64,000 nucleotides of DNA from Flavobacterium frigoritolerans. Lineage in GTDB: Bacteria > Bacteroidota > Bacteroidia > Flavobacteriales > Flavobacteriaceae. Positions 62,795 to 64,000 of the stretch are shown here, one piece after another. The position numbers and the translations under genes are program-made. The notes below the pieces were generated by a model, which was not told the DNA's origin, did not search any database, and saw only the letters and a list, made by a program, of their open reading frames with translations. The stretch spans positions 124,001-188,000 of the forward strand of contig NZ_JAOZEV010000006.1 of NCBI RefSeq assembly GCF_025847275.1, in the 5' to 3' direction. Each line of letters starts with the position of its first letter. The stretch's first letter is position 1.

Positions 62795-63955
62795 ATGAAA
62801 ATACTACTTCTAGGTTCAGGCGAATTAGGTAAAGAATTTACCATCGCTGCACAACGAATCGGACAAACTATAATTGCTGTAGATAGTTACGAAAATGCCC
62901 CTGCAATGCAAGTTGCACATGGTTTTGAAGTAATCAATATGCTCGATGGCGAAGCCTTAGACCGAATCGTAGCTAAACACAAACCCGATTTTATAGTTCC
63001 CGAAATAGAAGCCATTCGTACTGAACGTTTTTACGATTACGAGAAACAAGGAATTACTGTAGTTCCATCTGCGAAAGCGGCAAACTACACCATGAACCGT
63101 AAAGCAATCCGTGATTTAGCAGCTAAAGAACTTGGACTAAAAACCGCCAAATACCAATATGCAACCTCAGCCGAAGAATTACAAAAAGCCGTTCAGGAAG
63201 TAGGAATGCCATGTGTTGTAAAACCTTTAATGTCCTCATCAGGAAAAGGACAATCAACCATAAAAACCCAAGATGATATCCTAAAAGCTTGGGATTATGC
63301 CGTAGCAGGATCTCGCGGAGATGTTATCGAAGTAATTGTAGAAGCCTTTGTAAATTTCCATTCAGAAATTACACTTTTAACAATTACTCAAAATAATAAT
63401 CCAACACTTTTTTGTGCACCAATAGGTCACCGACAAGAACGTGGCGATTACCAGGAAAGTTGGCAACCCGCCAGAGTATCCGATAAAGATTTATACGAAG
63501 CCCAAGATATGGCCGAGAAAATAACCGAAGCTTTAGGAGGCGCAGGGCTTTTTGGAGTAGAATTTTTTCTAACCAATGAAGGAGTTTATTTCTCAGAACT
63601 TTCCCCTCGCCCGCATGATACCGGAATGGTAACTTTAGCAGGAACGCAAAACTTCAATGAATTTGAATTGCATTTACGTGCTATTTTAAGTTTACCTATT
63701 TTCGAAATAACACTAGAGAAAGCTGGAGCAAGTGCTGTAATTCTAGCCACTGGAGATTCAAATAGCCCAACTTATACCGGGATAGAAAAAGTTGCTGCAT
63801 TACCTAAAACCGACTTCCGTATCTTTGGAAAACCAACCTCAAGACCTTATCGCCGTATGGGAGTTGTTTTATCAAATGACATTCTGGAAACTTCTATTGA
63901 AGAAGTAGTCGAAAGAGCAAAAAAAACCGCACAATTAATAACCGTAAATTTATAA
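62795..63955 (+). CDS. purT: Formate-dependent phosphoribosylglycinamide formyltransferase
   Basis: Third step of purine synthesis, formylating GAR with formate and ATP. 386 residues from the ATG at 62795; [15 protein letters not shown] is the family start and the 30 residues of the longer frame from 62705 have no match. It is an ATP-grasp enzyme: the glycine-rich loop GSGELG is at 7-12, the ATP-binding SSSGKGQS loop near 158-165, and the metal-binding FGVEFFLT and [11 protein letters not shown] segments near 262-285. The length is typical. The next gene starts 3 bp after its stop. Confidence 0.95.
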   Translation: MKILLLGSGELGKEFTIAAQRIGQTIIAVDSYENAPAMQVAHGFEVINMLDGEALDRIVAKHKPDFIVPEIEAIRTERFYDYEKQGITVVPSAKAANYTMNRKAIRDLAAKELGLKTAKYQYATSAEELQKAVQEVGMPCVVKPLMSSSGKGQSTIKTQDDILKAWDYAVAGSRGDVIEVIVEAFVNFHSEITLLTITQNNNPTLFCAPIGHRQERGDYQESWQPARVSDKDLYEAQDMAEKITEALGGAGLFGVEFFLTNEGVYFSELSPRPHDTGMVTLAGTQNFNEFELHLRAILSLPIFEITLEKAGASAVILATGDSNSPTYTGIEKVAALPKTDFRIFGKPTSRPYRRMGVVLSNDILETSIEEVVERAKKTAQLITVNL

Positions 63956-63958
63956 AAG

Positions 63959-64000
63959 ATGAAAAAATTAGTATTCTTAGCATTTCTATTCTTGAGTATT
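63959..64000 (+). CDS. Start of an exported protein (truncated by window end)
   Basis: An ATG at 63959, three bases after the purT stop, opens a frame reading MKKLVFLAFLFLSI to the window edge. Lys-Lys followed by a run of Leu, Phe, Val and Ala is a signal peptide or lipoprotein leader. Only 14 codons are visible, so nothing can be said about the function. Confidence 0.7.
   Translation, partial: MKKLVFLAFLFLSI

Overview
The window is AT-rich chromosomal DNA from a member of the Flavobacteriaceae, most likely Flavobacterium or a close relative. Four things point there: gliding genes gldB and gldC next to nadE; a gene for the type IX secretion (T9SS) Plug protein; many exact matches to the Bacteroidetes promoter -7 motif TAnnTTTG just upstream of genes; and families typical of this group (DUF6702, CarboxypepD_reg-like proteins, an FtsI with a PASTA domain, a MraY with a large insertion). 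The content is mostly core chromosome. I see no prophage, insertion sequence, CRISPR array or rRNA operon.

Layout. 1-6411 (minus strand) is the start of the division and cell wall cluster: mraZ, rsmH, ftsL-like, ftsI, murE, mraY, with a likely MraZ operator in front. 6789-13276 holds an alpha/beta hydrolase, engB, gldBC, nadE, a LuxR-type response regulator and dnaG. 13404-15784 is an ECF sigma / membrane anti-sigma / outer membrane protein operon. 16021-21583 has a polyprenyl synthase, rlmN, a small lipoprotein, an O-methyltransferase, a PhyH-type oxygenase, a PAP2 phosphatase and tatA. 21689-26714 is a five-gene minus-strand operon of exported proteins: three tandem CarboxypepD_reg-like paralogues, DUF6702 and an M1 metallopeptidase. 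26866-30727 has pepE, two identical tRNA-Gly genes, a GNAT enzyme and two convergent L,D-transpeptidases.

31294-38062 carries gpmI and a TetR-led ABC / HlyD / TolC export operon whose ATPase has altered catalytic motifs. 38118-49300 contains a DUF445 protein, map, a GxxExxY gene between imperfect inverted repeats, a methyltransferase, an SNF2 helicase, the T9SS Plug gene, apaG, pruA and an unassigned protein. 49379-64000 contains an SMP-30-like protein, a LytS / hydrolase-TPR / LytTR cluster, a Tat-exported alkaline phosphatase, rsmG, a fatty acid desaturase, an aminotransferase, an outer membrane protein, a U32 peptidase-family protein, an exported protein of unknown role, purT and the first codons of one more exported protein.

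The genes together serve envelope growth (dcw cluster, two L,D-transpeptidases, PAP2, polyprenyl synthase), surface motility and export (GldB, GldC, T9SS Plug, Tat), envelope sensing (ECF and LytS/LytTR) and housekeeping. The observations most worth following are the loss of all four zinc ligands in DnaG, the degenerate exporter ATPase, the GxxExxY cassette with inverted-repeat flanks, the 10-bp-phased MraZ operator and the tandem CarboxypepD_reg operon. All family calls come from reading motifs by eye; no database search was run.
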